Below are positions 34,073 to 42,632 of a DNA stretch of 64,000 bases, in pieces. The DNA comes from JACKEQ01 sp041389565. GTDB lineage: Bacteria > Myxococcota_A > UBA796 > GCA-2862545. Under the pieces are notes generated by a model, which saw only the letters and a program-made list of their open reading frames with translations, searched no databases and was not told the DNA's origin. Where the stretch lies: contig JAWKRP010000021.1 in NCBI GenBank assembly GCA_041389565.1, positions 62,001-126,000 on the forward strand, read 5' to 3'. Each line of letters begins with the position of its first letter. Position 1 is the stretch's first letter. The position numbers and the translations under genes were made by a program.

Positions 34073-34809
34073 GCTCGCTCTCGTTCGTCCTGCCCGCCTT
34101 CAACGAGGCCCCCAACATCGAAGAGGCCGTGCTCCGGTGTGTGGCGGTCGCCGAGTCCCGCGGGCTCGAGTACGAGGTCATCGCGGTCGACGACGGCTCC
34201 TACGACGGCACCCGCGAGCGCCTCGTCGCCCTCGAGAAGCGTCATGCCGGGCGGATCCGCAGCCTGCACCACCCGCAGAACCGCGGCTACGGGGCCGCAC
34301 TGAAGACCGGTCTGCAAGCGGCCCGCATGGACCGCGTGTTCTTCACGGACGCCGATCTCCAGTTCGATGTCGGCGAGATCGACCTCCTGCTCCACCAGGC
34401 CGACCGCTACGACATCGTGTGCGGCTTCCGCTCGCCCCGACACGACCCCCCGATGCGCGTGCTCAACGGCTGGGCGTGGAGCCGGCTCGTCGGCGGTCTG
34501 TTCGATCTCGACGTGCGGGACGTCGACTGCGCGTTCAAGGTCTTCGACCGCCGCATCTTCGATCGCATCGCCATCCATTCGATCGGCGCGTTCGTGAACA
34601 CCGAGATCCTCGTTCGGGCCCGTGCCGCCGGGTTCTCCGTCGTCGAGGTGCCCGTGTCGCACTACCCGCGCAAGGCCGGCGTCCAGAGCGGCGCCAACCC
34701 CCGGGTCGTCCTCCGTGCGTTCCGCGAGCTCGGCCAGCTGTACGGCGAGCTCCGCATGCTCGAGCAGGCCCCCGCGCTGTTCCGCGAGCGCCGGGAGCGC
34801 CAGGGGTAG
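34069..34809 (+). CDS. Family 2 glycosyltransferase (DPM1-like)
   Basis: A 246-residue GT-A fold glycosyltransferase. Seen motifs are FVLPAFNEAPNIEE, the VDDGSYDGT nucleotide-binding turn and FTDADLQFD with the DxD metal site; AFVNTEILVRARAAG and VSHYPRKAGVQSG follow. Sequence style matches dolichol-phosphate mannosyltransferase / polyprenyl-phosphate sugar transferases, so it may charge a lipid carrier with a sugar; the substrate is not shown. No TM helix is seen. It overlaps rimO in GTGA and ends 8 nt from the convergent nadD. Confidence 0.85.
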   Translation: MSSLSFVLPAFNEAPNIEEAVLRCVAVAESRGLEYEVIAVDDGSYDGTRERLVALEKRHAGRIRSLHHPQNRGYGAALKTGLQAARMDRVFFTDADLQFDVGEIDLLLHQADRYDIVCGFRSPRHDPPMRVLNGWAWSRLVGGLFDLDVRDVDCAFKVFDRRIFDRIAIHSIGAFVNTEILVRARAAGFSVVEVPVSHYPRKAGVQSGANPRVVLRAFRELGQLYGELRMLEQAPALFRERRERQG

Positions 34810-34816
34810 CGTCGGG

Positions 34817-35389
34817 TCAGTGGACCGGGGGGACCGCGCTGAACAGCGATGCAGCGTCGGCGTCGGCGAGGATCTGGAGCACGCGCGTCGGCACCAGCCC
34901 GTCGATCGGAGCACCCTGGACCAGCGCGTCGCGGATCGCCGTCGACGACACCGTCGGGAAGGTCGGCGCCCCGGACACGTCGGGGTAGCCTCCCCGCCCC
35001 ACCACGATGGGCGCGAACCGCTCCTCGATCGTCGACCACGCCTTCCAGCGCGGCGTCTCCGGCAGGACGTCGGCACCCACGACCAGGTGGAAGCGGTGAT
35101 TCGGATGCCGCTTCGCGAGGACCCCGAGCGTGTCGACCGTGTACGACGGCACCGGCAGGTCCTGCTCGATCGGGTTCGTGAGGACCCACGGACCGACCGT
35201 CTCCGCCAGCGCCGTGCACAGCTCCACCCGGAGGTCGAACGGCAGCAGCACCTTCCCGAAGGCGTGGTCGAACGTCGGGACCAGCCACACCTCGTCGACG
35301 CGGTCGGTCCACCGCAGCCAGGCGGCGACCATCGCGTGCCCGACATGGGGCGGATTGAAGCTGCCCCCGTACACTGCGACGCGTTTCAC
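34817..35389 (-). CDS. nadD: Nicotinate-nucleotide adenylyltransferase
   Basis: A 190-residue NadD that adenylates nicotinate mononucleotide in NAD synthesis. It opens with the GGSFNPPHVGH nucleotidyltransferase signature and ends with the ISSTxIR-type loop (VSSTAIRDAL). The minus-strand gene faces murI head to head with 38 bp between the two starts, so the promoters must overlap. Length and both motifs are normal. Confidence 0.93.
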   Translation of the reverse strand: MKRVAVYGGSFNPPHVGHAMVAAWLRWTDRVDEVWLVPTFDHAFGKVLLPFDLRVELCTALAETVGPWVLTNPIEQDLPVPSYTVDTLGVLAKRHPNHRFHLVVGADVLPETPRWKAWSTIEERFAPIVVGRGGYPDVSGAPTFPTVSSTAIRDALVQGAPIDGLVPTRVLQILADADAASLFSAVPPVH

Positions 35390-35427
35390 CGAGCCTCCTG
35401 CCTCGCGGCGAGGATACCCTGAGCCCC

Positions 35428-36270
35428 ATGGAGATCGGCGTCTACGACTCGGGCTACGGCGGCCTGTCCGTGCTTCGGCACCTGCGCTCTGCGCTTCCCG
35501 ACCACGACTTCGTGTACTTCGGCGACTCCGGGCGCGCGCCCTACGGGGGCCGCGATGCCTACACCGTGCTCGACTTCGCCGAGCAGTCCATCGAGCTCCT
35601 GTTCGACGAGGGCTGCCGCCTCGTCGTGGTCGCCTGCCACACAGTGTCCTGCGTCGCCCTGCGCCACCTCCAGCAGAAGTACTGCGGGCCCGGCACGGGC
35701 AGGCGGGTGCTCGGCGTCACGATCCCCTCCGCCGAGCTCGCCGTGTCGCTCAGCGAAGGCCACATCGGCGTCCTCGCCACCCACCGCACGGTCGCCAGCG
35801 GCACGTGGGCGCTCGAGATCGCCAAGCTCGGGCCCCACCGCGTCTCCCAGCGGTCCGCGCCCCTCCTCGCGCCGATCGTCGAAGAAGGCTGGGAAGACAC
35901 CCCCATCGCCGACCTCGCCATCGAGCGGTACCTCGAGACGCTCGGCGACGTCGACACCATCTTGCTCGGGTGCACGCACTACCCACTGCTGGCCGAGGCC
36001 TTCGGTCGGGTGTCGCGCGCACGCATCGTCGACCCCGCACCGTTCGTCGCCACGCGCCTCGTCGAGTGGCTCGAGCGCCACCCCGGGTTCGCCGAGCGCG
36101 GGAGCGGCGCGCTCAGGGTCCTGTGCAGCGGCGACCCCGTGCGGTTCGCGGAGCTCGGCTCCCGCTTCCTCGGGCACCCCGTCGGAGGCGTCGCACACGT
36201 GGGAGTCGTGGATGCCCGCCTCACCCGCCGCGAGCCCGCCGATGCGCCCATCGGCCAGATCACCCGCTGA
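35428..36270 (+). CDS. murI: Glutamate racemase
   Basis: A 280-residue MurI that makes D-glutamate for peptidoglycan. Typical blocks are YDSGYGGLSVLRHL, YFGDSGRAPYGGR, LLGCTHYPLL. The first catalytic Cys is C70. The flanking loop normally reads ACNTAS; here it is ACHTVS with H71 in place of Asn. The second catalytic Cys is in GCTHYPL. Length is normal. The Asn-to-His change lies next to the nucleophile and is worth noting, but does not rule out activity. It ends 17 nt before the S41 protease gene. Confidence 0.9.
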   Translation: MEIGVYDSGYGGLSVLRHLRSALPDHDFVYFGDSGRAPYGGRDAYTVLDFAEQSIELLFDEGCRLVVVACHTVSCVALRHLQQKYCGPGTGRRVLGVTIPSAELAVSLSEGHIGVLATHRTVASGTWALEIAKLGPHRVSQRSAPLLAPIVEEGWEDTPIADLAIERYLETLGDVDTILLGCTHYPLLAEAFGRVSRARIVDPAPFVATRLVEWLERHPGFAERGSGALRVLCSGDPVRFAELGSRFLGHPVGGVAHVGVVDARLTRREPADAPIGQITR

Positions 36271-36287
36271 CCGGGTAGAGTAGACCC

Positions 36288-37601
36288 ATGAAGCGTACGC
36301 CGGCCCATCGCGCGACCGTCACCGTCAGCGGGCTCTTCCTGGTCGGGCTCCTGGTCGGGTCCTGGGTCGGTCGGGCCGCCGTCGCGCGCGCCACCGACCC
36401 GTACGCCGGCCTCGACCGCTTCGCTCGCATGCTCACCGCCATCGAGGCCGACTACGTCGAGCCGCTCGAAGGCGAAGCCCTGCTCGATGCCGCCGTGGCG
36501 GGCATGGTCGAAGAGCTCGACCCCCACTCCCGGTGGATGTCCGCCAGTGCCGTGCAGGAGCTCGAAGCCGACGCCGCGGGCAACACCACCGGCTTCGGGC
36601 TCGAGGTGGGGCGCACGCCGAGCGGGGTCGTCGTCCTGAAGGTCCTGCCCGGCAGCCCGGCCGCTCGCGAAGGCCTGCAGCGCGGCGACCGCATCCTCGC
36701 GATCGACGGCGAAGCGCTCGAGGGGGCGAGCCTCGAGCAGGTCCGCCAGCTGTTCGACGGCACCACCGGCCAGGAATCCGAGCTCGAGGTGCTCCGCGAG
36801 GGCTGGGAAGCGCCGCAGCACGTCCACACCGCCCGCGAGCAGATGCACCTCCCGGCCACCGAAGGCGTGCTGCTCGACGGCGACGTGATGTACGTGCGCC
36901 TCATCGACTTCCAGAAAGACGCTGCTACCGAGGTGCTCGCCGAGGTCGATCGGCTCCAGGCCTCCGCCTCCCGCAAGTGGGCCGGCCTCGTGCTCGATCT
37001 GCGCGACAACACCGGAGGGCTGCTCAACGAAGCCGTCGCGGTCACCGATCTGTTCCTCGACGACGGCGTGATCGTCAGTGTGCGAGGGCGCCGCGATGGC
37101 GTCACCACGTACGAGGCCACCCCGGGTGGGCTCCCGTCCGATCTGCGCGTCGCCGTGCTGATCAACGGGCTCAGCGCGTCCGCGTCCGAGATCGTCGCAG
37201 GGGCGCTGCAAGACACCCACCGCGCCACCCTCGTCGGAAGCCCCAGCTACGGGAAGGGGAGCGTGCAGCAGCTCTACCGGAACGCCGACGGGTCGGCGCT
37301 CAAGCTCACCGTCGCGCGCTACCACCGGCCGTCCGGCGCCCCCATCGAGGCGCGGAAGGGCCTCGAGCCCGACGTGCTCGTCGAGACCACCGTGCAGCAG
37401 GGCCCTCGCGCACGCATCGAAGCCCGGCTCGCGCTGCTCGAGGTCGACGATGCCGAGCGCGAGCTCCTCCACGGGCTGCTCGCCGATCTCGAAGAGCCGC
37501 GCACCGCTCCGCAGCGCATCTCCTGGTCGTCGCCCGTCGAAGAACGCGCACCCGCCGATGCCGCCGTGAAGGCCGCCGTGGGCGCGCTCACAGCCCGGTA
37601 G
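36288..37601 (+). CDS. S41-family C-terminal processing peptidase
   Basis: A 437-residue CtpA/Prc-type protease. A single N-terminal membrane/signal segment (LFLVGLLVGSWVGRAAVA) is followed by the S41 N-terminal domain, a PDZ domain at about 95-175 (TGFGLEVGRTPSGVVVLKVLPGS) and the protease core. Catalytic Ser is in ASASEIVAGAL and catalytic Lys in SYGKGSVQQ. Role: trimming exported or cell-wall-modifying proteins in the periplasm. The 3' end overlaps the convergent kelch gene by 14 nt. The C-terminal 60 residues after the core are extra. Confidence 0.92.
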   Translation: MKRTPAHRATVTVSGLFLVGLLVGSWVGRAAVARATDPYAGLDRFARMLTAIEADYVEPLEGEALLDAAVAGMVEELDPHSRWMSASAVQELEADAAGNTTGFGLEVGRTPSGVVVLKVLPGSPAAREGLQRGDRILAIDGEALEGASLEQVRQLFDGTTGQESELEVLREGWEAPQHVHTAREQMHLPATEGVLLDGDVMYVRLIDFQKDAATEVLAEVDRLQASASRKWAGLVLDLRDNTGGLLNEAVAVTDLFLDDGVIVSVRGRRDGVTTYEATPGGLPSDLRVAVLINGLSASASEIVAGALQDTHRATLVGSPSYGKGSVQQLYRNADGSALKLTVARYHRPSGAPIEARKGLEPDVLVETTVQQGPRARIEARLALLEVDDAERELLHGLLADLEEPRTAPQRISWSSPVEERAPADAAVKAAVGALTAR

Positions 37602-39138
37602 GCGCGAGCCCCACGATCCCGTAGGCCTGGCCGCCCGTCTCGTCGCCCCCCACGGCGATGTGGCCCTGCACCACGAAAGCGCCGATGCCGGCCTGCACGG
37701 AGACCGGCGGGAACGCCCCGCTGGACGGTGTGCTGCAGCTCCCGCCGCTCGAGAACGCCGCCGTGGCGGGGTCGAACACCTCCGGGCAGAACACCGGGCC
37801 CTCGTCCTCGGCGATCATCACGCCCGCTTTCTGCGCGCCGCCCAGCACGATGAACCGCCCGTCGCCGGACGGCATCGCCACCGCGCCGGCGCGCGCTTCC
37901 CCCATCCGGCCCACCTCGCGCCACGCGCCCGAAGAGGGCTCGTACAACCACGCCCGATCCGTCGCGTTCCCCACGTTCGCGCCCACCAGGAAGCCGTCTT
38001 CGAAGGGGATGTCGATGTCGCCCACCACGCCGCCCGCCAGCAGGATGCGACCGTCGGGCAGGGCCGCCATCGCGCCCATCCCGACGGGCTCGGGGAGGTC
38101 GGGGAACGGGATCAGGTCGCCGTTCAGGGAGATCCGCTCGCAGGCCGTCGTGGCGATCAGGCGGTTCAGCCCGAAGTCGAACCGGTAGCCTCCGCACACG
38201 ATCGCGCCGTCTCCGCCGGCCTCCGTGAGGTTCGCGCCCAGCGGGTTCGCGGCTGCCGTTCCCGATCCCGTGAATCGCAGGTCGTCGGGATCGAAGATCT
38301 GGAACGTGCCGAGCTCGGCGTCGACGCCCGCCCCCTGCCAGCCCCCGAACAGCAGCACGCGCCCGCTCCGCAGCTTCACCGCCTGATGACGCGACCGGGA
38401 CGGGTTCATCCCGTTGCTCGCCTGCCACACCACCTCGTCGGTCGCCGTGTCGAACACGAACACGTTCGAGCGGTTGTCGGAGATCGCGAAGTACTCGGGA
38501 CGACCGCCGGTCACGAGCACGCGCCCGTCGTCGAGCGCCGTGGCCGTGTGCAGCACGGACACCCCCGACGCATTCCCGATCTCCGGCATCGAGCCCACGC
38601 TCTCGAGCCGCCAGTCGCCGCCGCGGATGTCGGGCACGCGCTGGATGGTGTCGTGCGGCTCGCCCTCACGCTGCCCGCCGAACAGATAGGCCGCTCCAGA
38701 CGGGGTGAGCGCGACCGCACCCTGCAGCGGGGCGTCCCGACGGGGCGCTTCGCCGAGGTCGCCTGCGCCGGCGAACTCCGTGAGCAGCATCGACACGCGC
38801 CGCTCCTCGCCCCCCGAGGCCAGCGGCCCGCCCAGTGGGGCCTCGCCGTACCCCACGAGCGTGCCGGGGTCGTACGTCTCGGACGCCGTGCCTTCGTCCG
38901 ACAGCAGGAGCCCGATGGTGCCGTCGGCGAGGGGAGGGAGGTCGGTGAACTCCGCGGACGCGAGCGCGCCGAGCGGGAACAGGCTCGCCGTGGCGCCAGC
39001 CCGATGCACCAACGTGACATCCGGGGAGATGCCGGACATGGCCAGGTTCGGCGGCGTGATCGGGTCGATCGCCAGCAGGTAGTCGGAGTCTGGAGCGCAG
39101 CCCGAGACCACCGTGAGCAGCAGCAGTCGTTCGACCAT
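37588..39138 (-). CDS. Kelch-repeat-type lipoprotein
   Basis: A 516-residue exported protein. The lipobox is LTVVSGC at residues 8-14. The mature part has repeats of the galactose-oxidase/kelch type, each with a HTATALDDGRVLVTGGR-like block: for example RHQAVKLRSGRVLLFGG, MAALPDGRILLAGG, and AVAMPSGDGRFIVLGG. This predicts a beta-propeller of about six to seven blades. Function is unknown; propellers of this type bind ligands or mediate surface contacts. No enzymatic residues are clear. It ends in a 14-nt overlap with the S41 gene on the other strand. Confidence 0.75.
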   Translation of the reverse strand: MVERLLLLTVVSGCAPDSDYLLAIDPITPPNLAMSGISPDVTLVHRAGATASLFPLGALASAEFTDLPPLADGTIGLLLSDEGTASETYDPGTLVGYGEAPLGGPLASGGEERRVSMLLTEFAGAGDLGEAPRRDAPLQGAVALTPSGAAYLFGGQREGEPHDTIQRVPDIRGGDWRLESVGSMPEIGNASGVSVLHTATALDDGRVLVTGGRPEYFAISDNRSNVFVFDTATDEVVWQASNGMNPSRSRHQAVKLRSGRVLLFGGWQGAGVDAELGTFQIFDPDDLRFTGSGTAAANPLGANLTEAGGDGAIVCGGYRFDFGLNRLIATTACERISLNGDLIPFPDLPEPVGMGAMAALPDGRILLAGGVVGDIDIPFEDGFLVGANVGNATDRAWLYEPSSGAWREVGRMGEARAGAVAMPSGDGRFIVLGGAQKAGVMIAEDEGPVFCPEVFDPATAAFSSGGSCSTPSSGAFPPVSVQAGIGAFVVQGHIAVGGDETGGQAYGIVGLAPTGL

Positions 39139-39209
39139 GGCGCAACGTACAAGCGGGCGGATCGGGCCGCAACCCGACGCGGGCCGTCGTTCGCGCTACG
39201 CTTCCGTCC

Positions 39210-39956
39210 ATGCACGATCACGCGGCAGCGCTCGAGGCCCTCCCCGGCGTCCGGCACGTCTTCACCGACCGCACCGGAGGCGTCTCCGTCGGTCCGCTCG
39301 CCAGCCTGAACCTCGCGCTCCGAGAAGGCGAGGAACCCACCCGCCTGGTCGAGAACTGGAGCCGCGTGGCGCGCGCGCTCCACCCTTCGTTCACGGCCGA
39401 GGGGGTCGTCCTGCTCGACCAGGTCCATGGCGCGGCGGTCGTCCGTGCACACGCCCCCACAGGCCCGCTCGCGACCCTGGCGCCCGCAGACGCCGTGTAC
39501 ACCGACGTTCCCGGCCTCCTGCTCGCGATCCGCACCGCCGACTGCGTGCCCGTGCTGGTGGCGGGCGACGGCATCGTCGGCGCGGCGCACGCGGGCTGGC
39601 GCGGCGTGGCGTCGGGGGTCGTCCCGGCCCTCGTACGCGCCATGGGCGTCGATCCCGGCACGCTGTCCGTCGCGGTCGGGCCGCACATCGGGGTCGATGC
39701 CTACGAGGTCGGAGACGAGGTGGTGTCCGGGATCGTCGCGTCGGGCGTGCCCCGCGAGCGGTTCGTCGTCGAACGGGCCCGTCCGCACGTCGATCTGCGG
39801 GCCGCGGTCGTGCACCAGCTCGAGTCCCTCGGCGTGAAGACCATCGGCCACGTGCGCCGCTGCACCGCCACCGACCGGGACTGCTACTCCCACCGCCGCG
39901 ATGGGCCGGCCACGGGGCGCCAGGCCAGCGTGATCGCCCTGGAGCCTCCCCGGTGA
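39210..39956 (+). CDS. pgeF: Purine nucleoside phosphorylase / multicopper polyphenol oxidase family (PgeF, YfiH)
   Basis: A 248-residue PgeF/YfiH/LACC1-family protein. The metal-binding residues appear in LDQVHGAAVV, IRTADCVPVLVA and GAAHAGWRGV, and the C-terminal CTATDRDCYSHRRDG segment is typical. The family has purine nucleoside cleavage or phenol oxidase activity, and an E. coli member edits peptidoglycan precursors; which applies here is not shown. The stop overlaps the TPR lipoprotein start in GTGA. Confidence 0.88.
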   Translation: MHDHAAALEALPGVRHVFTDRTGGVSVGPLASLNLALREGEEPTRLVENWSRVARALHPSFTAEGVVLLDQVHGAAVVRAHAPTGPLATLAPADAVYTDVPGLLLAIRTADCVPVLVAGDGIVGAAHAGWRGVASGVVPALVRAMGVDPGTLSVAVGPHIGVDAYEVGDEVVSGIVASGVPRERFVVERARPHVDLRAAVVHQLESLGVKTIGHVRRCTATDRDCYSHRRDGPATGRQASVIALEPPR

Positions 39957-41011
39957 TCGCCCTCGTCCTCCTGGCGTGTTCCGGCGGAGACCCCGAGCTC
40001 GGTGGCCAGAAGCGGGCGCTCGACGCGTGGATCGTCGGGCGCGACGCGCTCGAGGCCGGAGATCCCGTCCGCGCTGCCGATGCGTTCGCGAAGGCCCACG
40101 ACGCCGAGCCCGACGATCCGCTGCTCGAGGCATGGCAGGCGCGCGCCCTGGCCGACCAGGGCGAGCTCGAAGCGGCGGTCGCCCTGCTCCACGACGTGCT
40201 GGTCCGCGCTCCGCGGTTCGCCGAGGCCCGCTACAACCGCGCGGCCTACCTCGCCCGGCTCGGTCGTCTCGAGGAAGCCGGCCCGGAGCTCGCGCGCGCC
40301 ATCGACGATGGTGCCGCGCGGTCGAGGGAAGCGATGGTCGACCCCGACTTCGTGCCGCACCTCGCCGATCCCGCATTCGCGTTCCTGCCGGACGAGATGC
40401 TGATCGTCGCGCTCGACGCCCCGTCCGGCACGCTGTTCTGGGGGTCGGAGGCCACCGTGCGGCTCCGGATCGTCGGAGCCCAGGGAGCGCCGGTGACCAT
40501 CGAGGCCGCGGAGCTGTCGGGCCCCCTCGAGCTCGTGTCGGCCGTGGAGGACGTCGTCGACTCGACCGAAGGGCCCGTGCGCGACGTGTCGTGGACGTTC
40601 AAGGTGCGCGGGGCCGGCGAGGCGGTGCTCGGGCCGTTCACCGTGCGATCCGGGCCGTGGTCGTCGCAGGTTCGCGCCGTGCGTTTCCCGATGACCGCAC
40701 CGCCCGGGAAGGGCCTCACCGACGGGGCGCCCCCCCTGTCGCTCGCGCTCCCCACCGAGGTCGGTGTGGGGCTCGAGGTCCCCGGGGTGCGCTACGAGGC
40801 CGGTGTGCTCGACGTGAAGTCGCTGCCGAACGATCGCGTCCGCATCACGCCGAAGCCCACGGGCTCGCCCGTCCGGTACGAGCTCCGCGACCGCAGCCGG
40901 CCCTCCTGGGTCGTACAGCGGCACGTCCTGCCCGCGGCACCGGAGGTCGTGGTGCAGCGCGGCACGGAGGTCGTGCTGGAGTCCCGAGGGCTCGGCGGCA
41001 CCGGCGACTGA
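39953..41011 (+). CDS. TPR lipoprotein with BatD-like beta domain
   Basis: A 352-residue lipoprotein candidate. A very short signal peptide ends in the lipobox LLAC at residue 9. Residues 20-120 hold three TPRs (AADAFAKAHDAEPDDPLLEAW, ALADQGELEAAVALLHDVL and ARYNRAAYLARLGRLEEAGPEL). The remainder is beta-rich with FWGSEATVRLRIVG, resembling a BatD-type Ig-like domain. The function is not known. It overlaps pgeF by 4 nt. The GTG start is fixed by that overlap and the lipobox position. Confidence 0.65.
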   Translation: MIALVLLACSGGDPELGGQKRALDAWIVGRDALEAGDPVRAADAFAKAHDAEPDDPLLEAWQARALADQGELEAAVALLHDVLVRAPRFAEARYNRAAYLARLGRLEEAGPELARAIDDGAARSREAMVDPDFVPHLADPAFAFLPDEMLIVALDAPSGTLFWGSEATVRLRIVGAQGAPVTIEAAELSGPLELVSAVEDVVDSTEGPVRDVSWTFKVRGAGEAVLGPFTVRSGPWSSQVRAVRFPMTAPPGKGLTDGAPPLSLALPTEVGVGLEVPGVRYEAGVLDVKSLPNDRVRITPKPTGSPVRYELRDRSRPSWVVQRHVLPAAPEVVVQRGTEVVLESRGLGGTGD

Positions 41012-41030
41012 ACGCGCGCCCTGTGGCGGG

Positions 41031-42581
41031 TCAGAGCGGGATGCAGCCGTGCTTCTTGGGCGGGTTCTCCACCCGCTTGTTCTCGAGCGAGCGGAAGGCC
41101 TCGATCAGCCGCTTCCGCGTCGTCTCCGGACGGATCACGTCGTCGACGTAGCCCCGCGCGGCCGCCTGATACGGGTTCGCGAACAGCTCGCGGTACTCGT
41201 CCACCAGCTCCGTCTTCTTCGCGACGGGGTCGGCGGCCTCGTTCAGCTCGCGCCGGTGGATGATGTTCACCGCCCCGTCGGGGCCCATCACCGCGATCTC
41301 GGCAGTGGGCCAGGCGAAGTTGAGGTCGGCGCGGATGTGCTTGCTGCTCATCACGTCGTACGCGCCGCCGTACGCCTTGCGCGTGATCACGGTCACCTTC
41401 GGCACGGTGGCCTCGGCGAACGCGTACAGCAGCTTGGCGCCGTGCCGGATGATGCCGCCGAACTCCTGTGCCGTGCCGGGCAGGAAGCCGGGAACGTCGA
41501 CCAGCGTGAGGATCGGGATGTTGAACGCGTCGCAGAACCGCACGAAGCGCGCGGCCTTCACCGAGCTGTCGACGTCGAGGCAGCCCGCCAGCACGGAAGG
41601 CTGGTTCGCGACCACGCCGACGCTCCGACCTCCGAGATGCACGAACCCGATCAGGATGTTCATCGCGAAGTCGGCGTGCACCTCGAGGAACGTGTGGTCG
41701 TCGGCGATCTCGCGGATCACCTCGTGCATGTCGTACGGCTTGTTGGCGTTCGTGGGAACGAGGTCGACGAGCTTCTCGCACACCCGGTCGGAGGGGTCGT
41801 CGGTCGGACGGGTGGGCGGGTCCTCCATGTTGTTCTGCGGGATGTACCCGATGAGCGCCCGCAGGAGCGCCAGCATCGCGTGCTCGTCGGGCACCTTGAA
41901 GTGCGCCACGCCGCTCTTGCGGTTGTGCGCATCGGCTCCGCCGAGCTCCTCCTTCGTGACCTCCTCGTGCGTGACGGTCTTCAGCACGTCGGGGCCGGTG
42001 ACGAACATGTACGAGCTGCCGTCGACCATCGCGATGAAGTCGGTGATGGCGGGACTGTAGACCGCTCCGCCCGCGCACGGCCCGAGGATTGCGGAGATCT
42101 GGGGCACGACGCCGCTGGCGAGCGTGTTCCGGAGGAAGATGTCGGCGTACCCTCCGAGCGACGCCACGCCTTCCTGGATGCGGGCACCGCCGCTGTCGTT
42201 CAGGCCGATCACCGGCGCGCCGTTCTGCATCGCGAGGTCCATCACCTTGCAGATCTTCCGGGCGTGCGCGGCCGACAGCGAGCCGCCGAACACCGTGAAG
42301 TCCTGGCCGAACACGTACACCAGGCGCCCGTCGATGCGGCCGTACCCCGTGACCACACCGTCTCCGAGGATCTTCTGGTCCTGCATGCCGAAGTCGGTGC
42401 AGTCGTGCGTCACGAAGCGGTCGAGCTCCTCGAACGACCCCGCGTCGAGCAGGCCCTCGATGCGCTCGCGCGCCGTGAGCTTGCCCGCGGCGTGCTGTTT
42501 TGCGATGCGAGCCTCTCCACCGCCCGTGCGGGCGGCCTCTTCGAGGGCCGTCAACTTGTCGAGCAGCTGCTGACGCTCCAT
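41031..42581 (-). CDS. pccB: Acyl-CoA carboxylase carboxyltransferase subunit (propionyl-CoA type)
   Basis: A 516-residue carboxyltransferase of the biotin-dependent acyl-CoA carboxylases. The crotonase-fold blocks are FTVFGGSLSAAHARKICKVMD, NDSGGARIQEGV, ILGPCAGGAVYSPA and DVPGFLPGTAQE. It would transfer CO2 from biotin carrier to propionyl-CoA or a related acyl-CoA, forming methylmalonyl-CoA. The ATG follows GGAGGTTCGGGA. No biotin carboxylase subunit is adjacent. It lies downstream of the first giant kinase (51-bp gap, same strand), an uncommon pairing. Confidence 0.93.
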   Translation of the reverse strand: MERQQLLDKLTALEEAARTGGGEARIAKQHAAGKLTARERIEGLLDAGSFEELDRFVTHDCTDFGMQDQKILGDGVVTGYGRIDGRLVYVFGQDFTVFGGSLSAAHARKICKVMDLAMQNGAPVIGLNDSGGARIQEGVASLGGYADIFLRNTLASGVVPQISAILGPCAGGAVYSPAITDFIAMVDGSSYMFVTGPDVLKTVTHEEVTKEELGGADAHNRKSGVAHFKVPDEHAMLALLRALIGYIPQNNMEDPPTRPTDDPSDRVCEKLVDLVPTNANKPYDMHEVIREIADDHTFLEVHADFAMNILIGFVHLGGRSVGVVANQPSVLAGCLDVDSSVKAARFVRFCDAFNIPILTLVDVPGFLPGTAQEFGGIIRHGAKLLYAFAEATVPKVTVITRKAYGGAYDVMSSKHIRADLNFAWPTAEIAVMGPDGAVNIIHRRELNEAADPVAKKTELVDEYRELFANPYQAAARGYVDDVIRPETTRKRLIEAFRSLENKRVENPPKKHGCIPL

Positions 42582-42632
42582 TCCCGAACCTCCGGACAGC
42601 GCAGCTAACGCGTCGGGGGACGGGGAGCCGGG

